In this document: positions 1 to 9,352 of the stretch, piece by piece
How positions within the stretch are numbered: position 1 is the stretch's first letter
Layout: each line of letters opens with the position of its first letter
NCBI RefSeq assembly: GCF_014651595.1
Contig: NZ_BMXE01000003.1
Location: forward strand, 578,973 to 642,972
From: Pseudovibrio japonicus
GTDB taxonomy: Bacteria; Pseudomonadota; Alphaproteobacteria; Rhizobiales; Stappiaceae
Direction: 5' to 3'
DNA: 64,000 bases
Position numbers and translations under genes: made by a program
Notes under the pieces: model-generated
What the model was told of the DNA's origin: nothing
Database searches by the model: none
What the model saw: only the letters and a program-made list of their open reading frames with translations

Positions 1-1
1 T

Positions 2-634
2 GGTAAGGTCAATATCGGCGTAATTCCTTCTGCCGATGTTGCGATTGCGTCCCTCATTCTGGACCTGAAGAAAAAACACCCACATGCGCATGCAACAATC
101 CATCTGATGAGCCATGGTGAGATCCATAAGGCTCTGGAGGATTATCAGATTGATGCGGGCATCACCTACACCCAGTTCAGCGATGCAAAGAGGCACAGCA
201 GCTTCACGCTTTATGAAGAGAACTACCGGTTGTTCGTGCCTGTCGGGCATCATCTTCAAGGCGCTGATGCTGTGGAGTGGGAGGCCGCTGTAAATGCGGG
301 GCAAATGGTGGCGGTGTCTCCGAATATGCAGAACCGGATGATGGTGGACAGCACGCTACGGTTCCTGGGCGTTGAGCTGGATCCGGATATTGAGGCGGAG
401 ACCATTCCGGCGCTGGGTGGTTTTATCCGCGCTGGTTATTGCGCAATCCTGCCGGAGCTTTCGGCATTGTCCTTGGGGGCAGGGATCGTGTCGGTTCCGC
501 TGGTCAAGCCAGCTGTTTCGCACAGTGTTGGTATGGTGATGACAAAGCGTGAGCTGGAGCCTGCGATTATTACTTCTCTTGTGGAATGTGCTGCCCAGTA
601 TAAGAGACCTTTGCTGCCAACGCAAAAAGATTAG
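2..634 (+). CDS. LysR-family transcriptional regulator, C-terminal part (5' truncated by window edge)
   Basis: The open frame runs in from the left edge, so the start codon and the N-terminal helix-turn-helix are outside the window. The 210 visible residues match a LysR substrate-binding domain: the entry strand GKVNIGVIPSADVA, the DAGITY hinge region, and the later strand FIRAGYCAILPELSA typical of the second lobe. It is convergent with the large MFS transporter gene, with a hairpin between the stops. LysR proteins usually control neighbouring transport or catabolic genes. Two LysR-box-like inverted repeats upstream of the next two transporters (2690-2718 and 4883-4911) make it the obvious candidate regulator, which is inference. 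The effector is unknown. Confidence 0.85.
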   Translation, partial: GKVNIGVIPSADVAIASLILDLKKKHPHAHATIHLMSHGEIHKALEDYQIDAGITYTQFSDAKRHSSFTLYEENYRLFVPVGHHLQGADAVEWEAAVNAGQMVAVSPNMQNRMMVDSTLRFLGVELDPDIEAETIPALGGFIRAGYCAILPELSALSLGAGIVSVPLVKPAVSHSVGMVMTKRELEPAIITSLVECAAQYKRPLLPTQKD

Positions 635-667
635 AGCAACTTTGACGGTCAGGTTTACACATGAAAA

Positions 668-690
668 AAGCCCGCGATAATCGCGGGCTT
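668..690 (-). terminator. Rho-independent terminator of the MFS gene
   Basis: A perfect 10-bp stem (668-677 with 681-690, GC-rich, 3-nt loop) is followed on the minus strand by a run of T. It lies 20 nt past the stop of the minus-strand transporter gene and between two convergent genes. The plus-strand side lacks a T run, so it mainly serves the minus strand. Confidence 0.85.
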
Positions 691-710
691 AGTTGTGTGG
701 GTTTGCTTGC

Positions 711-2489
711 TTATTCGGCAGGCGCTGGCACAGGTGCTTGTTTGCCAGCCGCTACCGGTTTTGTTGTTGGTGCTTCTCCTTCACCCAGTGCATCCTCGGC
801 CATGTGGTACTTCGGATTGACTGGTTTCATGAGAAGGTTGGAGACAAGTGCTGCGACGAGCAAACCAGCCATCACATACATTGTTGTGTTGTAGAGGCTC
901 GGCGTTGGATCAACTGTTCCTTCCGGTGCCACTTCCATCAGTCTAGAAACAGAGATGGATTTTGCTGCGATGAGTTCTGCCAGTTTGTCTTTGCCTTCGC
1001 CAAAGGTCTGCAGGAACAAAGCCGGATCAACCTTTTCTGCCAGCTCATGGATCTTGGCGTTTACAGAGCGTTCGCGCAGGAAGGTGATGAGGAAGGGACC
1101 TGCCACACCAGCTGCTGACCACGCGGTAAGCAGACGGCCATGGATGCCTCCGACAAACTTGGTGCCGAAGATATCTGCCAGATACGCAGGGATTGTTGCA
1201 AAGCCACCGCCGTACATAGTGAAGATGGTCATGGTTGCTGCGTAGAACATTACCAGCCACATCACGGAGGGACTTGCGCCTGCTTCTGCTGCGATGAGCG
1301 GAATGGACAGGTACAGGAAGGACCCTAGTACGAAGAAGACTGTGTAGGTGTTCTTGCGGCCAATATAGTCAGATAGGGTAGACCAGCCGAGGCGGCCCAT
1401 GGCGTTGAAGACAGAGATCATCAGGACGTAGGTTGCGGTGAATGCACCGTCAACGATGGTTGGCATGCCATTGCCGAAGATCTCGTAGATCATGGTTTTG
1501 GAGACAGAGATGACGCCGATGCCTGCGGTCACATTGAAACAGAGCACGATCCAGAGCTGGTAGAACTGTGGTGTGCGCAGTGCAGTATCAATGTGCACAT
1601 GGTGGCGGGTGATCAGGCCCTGTTTGGCAGGATCTTCCTGTGGTGGTTCCCAGCCTTCCGGTTTCCAGCCCGGTGCCGGGATGCGGTAGGCGAAGGATGC
1701 CAGGATCATCACCACGAAATAGACAATGCCCAACGTGAGGAAGGTGGAGGCTGCGCCGGTGTTGCCTGTGCCTGCAACGTATACGCCTGCCTTTGCGCCT
1801 TCGAAGGTGGCCTCTGCCTGAGAGGCGCTCACAACGATGGCTTCCAGCTTCTCGCCTGCGACCTGCACGTAGCGGATGCCGTGCTCAACGGTTGTCTGGA
1901 CGTCAGCGAGTGGGCCGAGATAGTCGGGAGCTTTGGCATAAAGGCCCAAAAGCCAGCTTTTGAGTGGCACTGCGATGATTGCGCCACCGCCAAAGCCCAT
2001 GATGGCCATACCGGTTGCCAGACCGCGGCGGTCTGGATACCAGCGGATCAGGGTGGACACTGGTGAGACATATCCAAGACCCAGACCGCAGCCGCCGATG
2101 ACACCGTAGCCAAGGTACAGCAGCCAGAGCTGGTGGGTCATGATGCCGATGGAGCCGATGATGTAACCGCCGCCCCAGCAGAAGGCTGCGGTTGTGCCGA
2201 CACAGCGCGGGCCGACTTTTTCAAGCCATTTGCCTGCAAACGCAGCAGACAACCCAAGGAACAGAATGGCGACTGAGAAGATCCAGACAACTGAACTGAG
2301 AGACCAGTCTTCAGCCGCCGGTGCGATGCCGCCAATTTCTCTGATGAGAGCCGGGTTGTAGATACTCCATGCATAGGCAGAACCGATGCACAGGTGAATT
2401 GCAATGGAAGCCGGTGGTACGAGCCAACGATTGAAGCCCGGCTTGGCAACAATCGCGTCTTTCAGCATAAAGCTTGGTATTTTAAACAT
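711..2489 (-). CDS. MFS transporter of the oxalate/formate antiporter (OFA) type
   Basis: Predicted polytopic inner-membrane carrier of 592 residues. The N-terminal segment SAYAWSIYNPALI, the motif-A-like GKWLEKVGPR loop and RWYPDRRGLATGMAIMGFGG are typical of the OFA subfamily of MFS. It is longer than usual OFA proteins (about 400-450): a roughly 70-residue extramembrane insert follows the first half, another poorly hydrophobic segment lies near residues 480-530, and the tail is Pro/Ala-rich. Start chosen at 2489 because AGGGG lies 9 nt upstream; an in-frame ATG at 2567 has no ribosome site. OFA members exchange or import small carboxylates such as oxalate, formate or pyruvate; the actual substrate cannot be read from sequence. 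The upstream leader holds an inverted repeat shared with the next transporter. Confidence 0.85.
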   Translation of the reverse strand: MFKIPSFMLKDAIVAKPGFNRWLVPPASIAIHLCIGSAYAWSIYNPALIREIGGIAPAAEDWSLSSVVWIFSVAILFLGLSAAFAGKWLEKVGPRCVGTTAAFCWGGGYIIGSIGIMTHQLWLLYLGYGVIGGCGLGLGYVSPVSTLIRWYPDRRGLATGMAIMGFGGGAIIAVPLKSWLLGLYAKAPDYLGPLADVQTTVEHGIRYVQVAGEKLEAIVVSASQAEATFEGAKAGVYVAGTGNTGAASTFLTLGIVYFVVMILASFAYRIPAPGWKPEGWEPPQEDPAKQGLITRHHVHIDTALRTPQFYQLWIVLCFNVTAGIGVISVSKTMIYEIFGNGMPTIVDGAFTATYVLMISVFNAMGRLGWSTLSDYIGRKNTYTVFFVLGSFLYLSIPLIAAEAGASPSVMWLVMFYAATMTIFTMYGGGFATIPAYLADIFGTKFVGGIHGRLLTAWSAAGVAGPFLITFLRERSVNAKIHELAEKVDPALFLQTFGEGKDKLAELIAAKSISVSRLMEVAPEGTVDPTPSLYNTTMYVMAGLLVAALVSNLLMKPVNPKYHMAEDALGEGEAPTTKPVAAGKQAPVPAPAE

Positions 2490-2689
2490 CAGCAAACCCC
2501 TAGAGCGATCAAAACAGTTGGCATTGCTTCGCCCGGCAAACTGTCCCGATCTTTTTATTGCGATCACATCCGTTTCTTCCGAAAACTAAGCCCCGTTTCG
2601 GGAATGTGTCTGGGAGGCAGGCGGGAGGAATAAGCCTGTATCCGTAAGGGGAGTTTGCGCTTGTTCCGCGTACGGTTGAAATCGTCAGA

Positions 2690-2718
2690 CTCTATGACGT
2701 TATAGATATAATCTATAA
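2690..2718. promoter_or_regulatory. LysR-box-like inverted repeat upstream of the MFS gene
   Basis: TTATAGA-N5-TCTATAA forms a near-perfect dyad (2700-2718) fitting the T-N11-A rule of LysR operators, preceded by an extra CTAT half-site 6 nt away. 23 of 29 bases match the site at 4883-4911 upstream of the second transporter. The surrounding 2490-2982 region holds no convincing gene. Confidence 0.6.
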
Positions 2719-2926
2719 GAGACAGGGCCGATTGGGAGAGGTAAGGGGCTGATGACGTTCTGTCAGGCGCGATAACGTACTGTGTGGTCTGATTTATTTC
2801 TAAAAAACAAGGTGCTAGCGTTATCCCATGCCTATTACTATGACGGGCCAGAACATTTTGCCATGCGTACTGGAGGTTACGGGTCTGGATTTTACTCAGG
2901 TGCGTATTGTCGCAGCAGAAACGAAA

Positions 2927-2953
2927 AAAGCGCACCGCTGGGCGATGCGCTTT
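2927..2953 (-). terminator. Terminator of the DUF3360-like membrane protein gene
   Basis: 8-bp stem AAAGCGCA/TGCGCTTT (2927-2934 with 2946-2953) with 11-nt loop, followed on the minus strand by TTTT. It lies about 30 nt past the minus-strand stop. Confidence 0.8.
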
Positions 2954-2982
2954 CTTCAGATTTGGTCGGGTGTGGTTTCGGC

Positions 2983-4500
2983 TTACAGGAGTGCCGGAAT
3001 ACCCGGCAGCATGCCAACTGCTGCCATTGCCAGAGTACAGATGATGACTGCACCTGATGGAATGATGATGCGATCCGCAAAGCTCAGGCGTTTTGCGCGT
3101 TCCTTGTCGCCAATCAGGCCGTTGTTATCAAGGAACATGGTGACTGCCCATGCGAGCACAGGGTTGGTTACGAGTGCTGCGAAGATGCAGATACCGGCTG
3201 AATTGGTATCGTTGTTGGACTTTACCATCTGCAGGCCTGCTTCCAGAAGCGGGAGGAACACGCCTACGAGCAGGGCAATAGACATCACCGGCTGCCATAC
3301 GGCCACGTCCATTGGGTAGCCCATGGTTGCGATGATGATGGTAAGTGCGCCGAGCAGGATGGCGCCTGCAGGGATTGGACGCTTGGCGATTGCAGCCGGG
3401 ATCATGTAGGTGCCCCAGGAGGAGGTGATGTTACCGCCGCCGAAGAACGTACCGGTGAACTGGCGCAGGGAGCAGCAGGTCATGGTGTCGTCAACATCCA
3501 TCAGAACTTTATCGGTGTTCTTTGGATAGTTGAGTTCCTGGAAGATCCTGTGTCCGAGGAAGTCCGGGGACCACATTGCGACGGCCAGGATTGCCCAAGG
3601 CAGGGATGCTACAAAGTGGCTGAAATTCGGGATGCCGAGCTGCCAGCCGGTCTCGGTGGAGCCCCACCAGTACCATGGGTTCATGTTTGGCAGACCGGGT
3701 GCTGTGGTGAACTGGAGGTCAACGCCAGCGCCAAGCGCAAGCGCCAGAACCACTGCAACGATGGAGCACGCTGGAATTGCGAGCCAACGTTTGCCGACCT
3801 TTGCGAGAAATGCGTAAAGCAGAATGTTGACGGCAAAGATCGCCAGAGCAACGTAGGAGAGGCTATAGGCAAGGTCATGCTTGCCCTGCAGGCCGCCTGC
3901 CCACGAGAAGAGGGAGGTGATTTGACCCTTTGCCCCCATGAAGCCGAGGAACACCAGCAGGCCACCAGCCACGCCCTGACTGGTCAGGTTCACCAGACGT
4001 GATCCGCCTTTGAAGTAGCTGAGCAGTAGGCCGAAGATGCAGACCAATGCTGCCAAAGCCAGTGGGTGAGCGCCTGCCAGGGCGATGGAGCCAATGAGAG
4101 GGATCATTGGGCCATGGTTGCCTGCAAGGTTGGCGCGTGGGTTCAGGAAGCCGGACCCGATGATGCAAAAGATCAGTGCGGGGATGAGCATTTCAACACG
4201 GACGACTTCGATGATCCATTCTGCGCCGAGATTAACGTGAGGCCACTTTGCGGTCAGGCCACTTGCCCAAGCGGTCATAACTGCTGAGTACATCACGGAG
4301 ATGCCGATGGTGCCTGCGATTGCCGGGACGAAGTCTTCCATTTCGAAGCGGAAGTCGCGGCCTGGCAGATTCAGACCCCAGCGGCGGGGTTTCATGATCT
4401 GGAGTTCGTGGTCGAGATAATCGGAACGTGTTTCGAACTCGCTGGCAGGCTTGTGTGCCTCACTATAGGATTCTTCGTATCTGTCTGTTTGCTGCAGCAT
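2983..4500 (-). CDS. Polytopic membrane protein, probable transporter (DUF3360-like)
   Basis: 505 residues with an N-terminal cytoplasmic tail of about 60 residues (acidic, with HKPASEFETRSDYLDHEL and LNLPGRDFRFEMEDFVPA) followed by about 12 hydrophobic segments. From memory this N-terminal signature is that of the DUF3360 group, distantly like SLC23/SulP carriers; I do not know a substrate. Start set to the second ATG at 4500, 10 nt behind GGAGA; the ATG at 4507-4509 nearly abuts that ribosome site. It is transcribed in the same direction as the OFA transporter downstream, but each has its own terminator and its own copy of a shared inverted repeat, so both are probably co-regulated rather than in one operon. 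Confidence 0.7.
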   Translation of the reverse strand: MLQQTDRYEESYSEAHKPASEFETRSDYLDHELQIMKPRRWGLNLPGRDFRFEMEDFVPAIAGTIGISVMYSAVMTAWASGLTAKWPHVNLGAEWIIEVVRVEMLIPALIFCIIGSGFLNPRANLAGNHGPMIPLIGSIALAGAHPLALAALVCIFGLLLSYFKGGSRLVNLTSQGVAGGLLVFLGFMGAKGQITSLFSWAGGLQGKHDLAYSLSYVALAIFAVNILLYAFLAKVGKRWLAIPACSIVAVVLALALGAGVDLQFTTAPGLPNMNPWYWWGSTETGWQLGIPNFSHFVASLPWAILAVAMWSPDFLGHRIFQELNYPKNTDKVLMDVDDTMTCCSLRQFTGTFFGGGNITSSWGTYMIPAAIAKRPIPAGAILLGALTIIIATMGYPMDVAVWQPVMSIALLVGVFLPLLEAGLQMVKSNNDTNSAGICIFAALVTNPVLAWAVTMFLDNNGLIGDKERAKRLSFADRIIIPSGAVIICTLAMAAVGMLPGIPALL

Positions 4501-4882
4501 AACAGCCATTCTCCATCAAAACTGACGGGGGAAAGGAGAGTTTGGCTCCATGGTGCTTACTGCCCGAGCGAAGCTGATGAAGACATTCCGGTCCATGATC
4601 TTGAATTGTGGTTTGCGGAAAAGCCCTCAGGATTTTCAGGGTTTGAGCTACAGCTTTTTTGGGAGGTGTAAAAGTGCAACTGTGCCAGCAGAATTAAACT
4701 CGCTGGCCCTTTCCTTCCGGGCGTGCTGGTCTTTTTGAGACCTTGCAAACCACAAATCTAGATCATGAGTACCCTTCCCCTGTTCTTCAGTTCCGAAAGG
4801 CTCCCGGTGTGGATGACGCTGGGAGACTTTCGGTGTTCAGCGAGAACTTGCAGAAGGTTTTAGATTAAATAAAATCGTATGA

Positions 4883-4911
4883 GTCTATTGCGTTATAGAT
4901 TTTGTCTATAA
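4883..4911. promoter_or_regulatory. Second copy of the LysR-box-like inverted repeat
   Basis: GTTATAGA-N5-TCTATAAC (4892-4912) is a perfect 8-bp dyad, with the same upstream CTAT half-site at the same 6-nt spacing as the site at 2690-2718. It lies about 390 nt upstream of the membrane-protein start and on the far side of a long gene-free stretch (4501-5492). That stretch otherwise shows only an FNR-like box and one more palindrome. Confidence 0.6.
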
Positions 4912-5052
4912 CGAGAAAAACTGCGACATTATGGTCTATCTATTTGATTTTGCTAGATTGATGAGATTTTGGTGTTGTGAAATTTCAGTTTGCAATAACG
5001 TATTTAAAACAAAGATATAACAAAATTCGCTCATATTGGGCGTGTGCAACGC

Positions 5053-5079
5053 TTGATTTAGATCATGACCTATAGGTCA
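5053..5079. promoter_or_regulatory. FNR-like box joined to a second palindrome
   Basis: TTGAT-N4-ATCAT (5053-5066) differs at one position from the FNR/Anr consensus. It abuts the perfect palindrome TGACC-TATA-GGTCA (5066-5079). The site lies between the divergent membrane-protein and trkH genes and could act on either. Assignment is by pattern only. Confidence 0.35.
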
Positions 5080-5492
5080 CATCCTGTCGCGGTAGAATGA
5101 CTTATCGGTAGTATTGTCGCAGCACTGTGGGAATGTGCTAGCCAAGTGGTTTTGCGGGCTAAAATTGGCTGTGCAGTCGCCAAGTAGGCCATGCTATTGC
5201 GTTGAGCGCTGCACTCTGCTTTTGCACTTTGCTGGACTGAACTGGGTTCAATTAAAGAAAAAACTTGGCTGTGTGATACTTTTGGCGTAGATATGCGCAC
5301 CATTCGGCCAGACCTTTTTACGGGTTCGGCTCATAGTTTCAGATTTTCACTTCCCAGTAACCTCGAAAATCATCAGACCGATTTGTTAGGCCGGCTTGCT
5401 GAGATGCTTAACCGAGTTTCTGTAGGATTTGAGATTAAAACTTGTTGGTGCATTCGCCTTGGGGTGAAGCCCATCTTGAGATGAGAGATATT

Positions 5493-6935
5493 ATGGCGCT
5501 GGTGGGTCCCGTATTACGGGTGCTTGGATACTTTATGGTTGGTCTGGCCATTTTGATGCTGGCGCCTGCATTTGTGGACATTTACTTTAGCAATCCTGAC
5601 TGGATTGCGTTTGCGCTTTCCTCCTTGTTTGTTGGTCTGTTCGGCCTGCTGCTTGCTGTTTCAACGGCCAACTATGAAGTCACGCACTTAACCATCCGTC
5701 AGGCCTTTTTGCTGACTACGGCGTCATGGCTTGTGATGCCGATTTGTGGTGCTCTGCCGTTTCTCAGCCTTGGTATCGGTTTTGAGAATGCGTTTTTTGA
5801 GAGTGTGTCGGGCTTTACCACAACAGGCTCTACTGTTCTGATTGGTCTGGATGGTATGCCGCCGGGACTGTTGTTCTGGCGCTCATTGACCCAGTGGGTT
5901 GGCGGAGTGGGCATTATTGTTATGGCCATGCTGCTCATGCCGCTGCTGCGTATTGGCGGTATGCAGCTGTTCCGGACCGAGAGTTCGGACCGGGGTGAGA
6001 AGATTGTTGCGCGGGCAACTGATCTGACACGCCTGATCAGCGGCGTTTACATCATGCTGACGCTGACTTGTGCGGTGCTTTATGTCTTTTCCGGCATGAC
6101 GCCTTTTGATGCGGTGAACCATGCGATGACTACTCTGTCATCAGGCGGTTTTTCCACCCACGATGCGTCCTTTGCCCATTTTGAGAACACGGCCGCCGAA
6201 GGGATTGCGATTGTCTTCATGATTGCCTCAGGGTTGCCGTTCGTGGTTCTGATCAAGTCTTTGACGAAGAATCCAATGGCGCTGTTTCAGGATCCGCAAG
6301 CACGCGCGTTTCTTTATTTGCTCGTCATCCTGTCGTCTCTGACGGCGCTCTATCTTGGTATCGAGAATAACTTCACGTTCACACGCGCTGTTGTTGAGGC
6401 GATGTTTGTGGTGGTGTCCATCATCACGACGACCGGTTACGGCTTGGGCGATTATACAGCGTGGGGTCCACCGATGATGGGCTTTTTCTTGATGCTGACC
6501 TTTATCGGTGGCTGTACTGGGTCAACCAGCGGCGGCATCAAGATCTTTCGGTTTATCGTCTTCTTTGGCACGGTCCGGGCGTATATGAACAAGATGATCC
6601 GGCCGGACCAGGTGGTTCCAGTACGATACGGTGAGACGAACATTACGCCTGATCTTGCGTTCTCGGTTCTTGCTTTCCTCGTGGTTTATATGGCGACAGT
6701 GGGTCTGATCACTGTTCTTTTGGGGGGGCTTGGGCTGGATCTGATCACCGCGATGAGTGCGGCGACCACAGCGGTTTCGAATGTGGGGCCGGGTCTTGGG
6801 GATGTGATTGGGCCTGTCGGAAACTTCTCCGACATCCCAAGCAGCGCGAAGATTGTGCTTGCTGGGGCAATGCTGCTCGGACGGTTGGAACTGTTCACCG
6901 TGCTGGTGTTGTTTAACCCAGGATTTTGGCGGTAA
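5493..6935 (+). CDS. trkH: TrkH-family potassium uptake protein, copy 1
   Basis: Membrane subunit of a Trk/Ktr-type K+ uptake channel, 480 residues, with the four pore-repeat signatures in order: GFTTTGSTVL, TTLSSGGFSTHD, IITTTGYGLGDY and SNVGPGLGDVIG. The glycine of each selectivity filter is present. ATG at 5493 is chosen (GAGAG 6 nt upstream), which aligns its N-terminus with the second copy. In-frame ATGs at 5442 and 5481 lack a ribosome site. TrkH needs the cytoplasmic NAD-binding TrkA, which is not in the window. A second TrkH gene follows 236 nt downstream on the same strand, evidently a tandem duplication. Confidence 0.92.
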   Translation: MALVGPVLRVLGYFMVGLAILMLAPAFVDIYFSNPDWIAFALSSLFVGLFGLLLAVSTANYEVTHLTIRQAFLLTTASWLVMPICGALPFLSLGIGFENAFFESVSGFTTTGSTVLIGLDGMPPGLLFWRSLTQWVGGVGIIVMAMLLMPLLRIGGMQLFRTESSDRGEKIVARATDLTRLISGVYIMLTLTCAVLYVFSGMTPFDAVNHAMTTLSSGGFSTHDASFAHFENTAAEGIAIVFMIASGLPFVVLIKSLTKNPMALFQDPQARAFLYLLVILSSLTALYLGIENNFTFTRAVVEAMFVVVSIITTTGYGLGDYTAWGPPMMGFFLMLTFIGGCTGSTSGGIKIFRFIVFFGTVRAYMNKMIRPDQVVPVRYGETNITPDLAFSVLAFLVVYMATVGLITVLLGGLGLDLITAMSAATTAVSNVGPGLGDVIGPVGNFSDIPSSAKIVLAGAMLLGRLELFTVLVLFNPGFWR

Positions 6936-7171
6936 CGCTTCTTTACCCACAAACATGGGAGATCGCGCTGCGTCAACATATTCAAATGTTTGCCCGCAAT
7001 CTTACTGTGTGAGTAAGTTTTTACCCGATTAATTCAATTGCCAGATATCACTAAGTGCCCTAAAACCAGTCTCCAACAGATATTTAAGAGTACGCCGTTC
7101 CAATCTCGTCCGTGACGGGACACTATGTGGCTAGCGGGCGGGCTAATTTGGGTTTCATGTCGGCGGTATAG

Positions 7172-8623
7172 ATGTTGGTTTCAATACGACCGGTTTTAAG
7201 TGTGCTTGGGTACCTTTATGTCGGCCTTGCTGCTGCTATGCTCATCCCGGCCCTTGTGGATGTTGTGTCGCGTAACGCTGACTGGCAAGCCTTTATCATT
7301 TCAGCGCTCATTACCGGTCTTGTTGGCATGCTGTTCATCGTCGCCATGGGTGGTGCGCTACGTGACGGGTTGGATACACGCCAGACTTTCATCCTGACAA
7401 CACTGTGCTGGGTAACACTGCCTGCCTTCGGTGCGCTGCCGTTTTTGTGGCTTGGTATTGCGTATGTGGATGCGGCGTTCGAGGCTGTGTCCGGGTTTAC
7501 CACCACTGGTTCGACTGTACTGACAGGGCTTGACTCGCTGCCGCCGGGCTTGCTGGTCTGGCGCTCCTTGATGCAGTGGATGGGCGGTGTTGGTATTGTC
7601 GTTATGGCGATTGTGCTTTTACCGTTCCTGCGCATTGGCGGAATGCAGTTGTTTCAGACAGAGAGCTCTGACCAAAGCGAAAAGATTGTCAGCCGTTCTG
7701 TAGAGTTGATCCGGTTGATTGGCCTGACTTATTTGCTGCTGACCAGTATTTGCATTGTGCTCTTCTGGTTCTCCGGGATGACTATGTTTGACGCGGTCAA
7801 CCACGGAATGACCACGATCGCAACAGGTGGCTATTCCACTCATGATAACTCCTTTGGTTATTTTACAAACCCGGTGACCGGGTGGATTGCCGTGGTTTTC
7901 ATGATTGTCGGGGCGCTGCCGTTTGTGTTGATCATTCAGTCCTTGCGCGGTCAACCGATGAGGCTGTGGCTGGATCCGCAGGTGCGGGCGTTTTTGTGGC
8001 TGGTTGGACTGATTTCTCTTGCTCTGACAATCTATCTTGGAACCTCCGGGAATGCTGATAGTTTTGGCAGTGCGCTTTTGCAGTCTGCGTTCAACGTGAC
8101 TTCTGTGATCACCGGTACCGGCTATGCCATGGGGGATTACACAGCCTGGGGTGCGCCGGTGATTGGTCTGGCGTTCCTTTTGAAGTTTGTGGGCGGGTGT
8201 ACCGGGTCGACAACGGGCGGCATCAAGATCTTCCGCTTTCTCGTCTTCTTTGGCACTGTGATCGCGCATATGCGCCGTATGGTACGCCCGAACCGGGTGA
8301 TCACGGTGAGCTACGGTAATACGCGCCTTACGCCGGAACTGACATTTTCTGTTCTCGCGTTCCTTGTGGTCTATATTGGTACCGTTGGTATTCTCACGCT
8401 GATCCTGTCACTGTTCCATCTGGATCTGGTGACCGCTGTTTCTGCTGCTGCCACGTCCGTTGGCAATGTTGGACCGGGCCTTGGCTCCGTGATCGGGCCG
8501 TCCGGCACCTTTGCGGCGCTGCCTGATCCTGTGAAATGGATTTTGTGTGCAGCCATGTTGCTGGGACGTCTGGAGCTGTTTACAGTGCTGATCCTGCTGG
8601 ACCCTGATTTCTGGTCCAAATAA
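7172..8623 (+). CDS. trkH: TrkH-family potassium uptake protein, copy 2
   Basis: 483 residues, closely similar along its full length to the preceding TrkH. The filter segments GFTTTGSTVL, TIATGGYSTHD, VITGTGYAMGDY and GNVGPGLGSVIG are all intact. The third loop reads TGTGY instead of TTTGY and the second TGGYS instead of SGGFS, changes near the filter that could alter affinity or Na+/K+ preference (inference). The 236-nt gap before it suggests its own promoter. sfsA begins 24 nt after its stop, so the two may be cotranscribed. Confidence 0.92.
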   Translation: MLVSIRPVLSVLGYLYVGLAAAMLIPALVDVVSRNADWQAFIISALITGLVGMLFIVAMGGALRDGLDTRQTFILTTLCWVTLPAFGALPFLWLGIAYVDAAFEAVSGFTTTGSTVLTGLDSLPPGLLVWRSLMQWMGGVGIVVMAIVLLPFLRIGGMQLFQTESSDQSEKIVSRSVELIRLIGLTYLLLTSICIVLFWFSGMTMFDAVNHGMTTIATGGYSTHDNSFGYFTNPVTGWIAVVFMIVGALPFVLIIQSLRGQPMRLWLDPQVRAFLWLVGLISLALTIYLGTSGNADSFGSALLQSAFNVTSVITGTGYAMGDYTAWGAPVIGLAFLLKFVGGCTGSTTGGIKIFRFLVFFGTVIAHMRRMVRPNRVITVSYGNTRLTPELTFSVLAFLVVYIGTVGILTLILSLFHLDLVTAVSAAATSVGNVGPGLGSVIGPSGTFAALPDPVKWILCAAMLLGRLELFTVLILLDPDFWSK

Positions 8624-8647
8624 TCTAGCTAGTTTTGGAAGGTCGTC

Positions 8648-9352
8648 ATGCGATTTGATGTGCCGCTGGTTACGGGCCAGTTGATTAAGCGTTACAAACG
8701 GTTTTTGGCAGATGTGACGCTGGATGACGGCGGGACCGAGGTGACCGCACATTGCGCGAATTCTGGTTCCATGATGGGTCTCAAAGAGCCAGGCATCAAA
8801 GTGTGGCTGACGCCGAATGATGATCCAAAGCGCAAGCTGAAATACTCATGGGAAATGCTCGAGATTGATGGTGCAATGGTGGGCATCAACACCAGTCGCC
8901 CGAATGGCCTTGTTGAAGAGGCGATTGAGGCTGGTCGCATTCCAGAACTGACCGGCTACGACAAGCTGCGCCGGGAAGTGAAGTACGGTAAGAATTCGCG
9001 CATTGATATCCTGCTGGAAGGCGAAGACGACAAGCGCACCTATGTTGAGGTGAAGAACGTTACGCTGGCTCGTGAAGATGGCGTTGCAGAATTTCCTGAT
9101 GCGGTGACTGCTCGTGGTGCGAAGCATCTGGATGAGCTCTCTGATATGGTTCGTGAAGGTCACCGCGCTGCCATGGTGTTTCTAATCCAGCGTGATGACT
9201 GCGATGCGCTTGTTCTGGCCCGTGATATTGATCCTAAGTACGGCGAGGCATTTGATGCGGCTGTGAAAGCAGGCGTTGAAGTCTATGCAATTGGTTGCCG
9301 CCTGACGGCGGATGAGATCATCGCTGATCGCGCCATCAAGGTGCGGTGTTAA
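8648..9352 (+). CDS. sfsA: SfsA homologue (sugar fermentation stimulation protein)
   Basis: 234 residues matching SfsA: N-terminal OB-like region (RYKRFLADVTLDDG, HCANSGSMMGL) and a C-terminal nuclease-like fold with RIDILLE and YVEVKNVTL, which resemble the PD-(D/E)XK core (D, E-V-K), then FPDAVTARGAKHL. In E. coli SfsA binds DNA and increases maltose metabolism; whether it cuts nucleic acid is not settled. ATG at 8648 has GGAAGG about 5-10 nt upstream. It follows trkH copy 2 by 24 nt and is normal in length. Confidence 0.92.
   Translation: MRFDVPLVTGQLIKRYKRFLADVTLDDGGTEVTAHCANSGSMMGLKEPGIKVWLTPNDDPKRKLKYSWEMLEIDGAMVGINTSRPNGLVEEAIEAGRIPELTGYDKLRREVKYGKNSRIDILLEGEDDKRTYVEVKNVTLAREDGVAEFPDAVTARGAKHLDELSDMVREGHRAAMVFLIQRDDCDALVLARDIDPKYGEAFDAAVKAGVEVYAIGCRLTADEIIADRAIKVRC

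Noticed and set aside
2564..2935. 123-codon minus-strand frame between the two transporter genes
   Set aside because: It covers the shared inverted repeat and shows random composition with no ribosome site.
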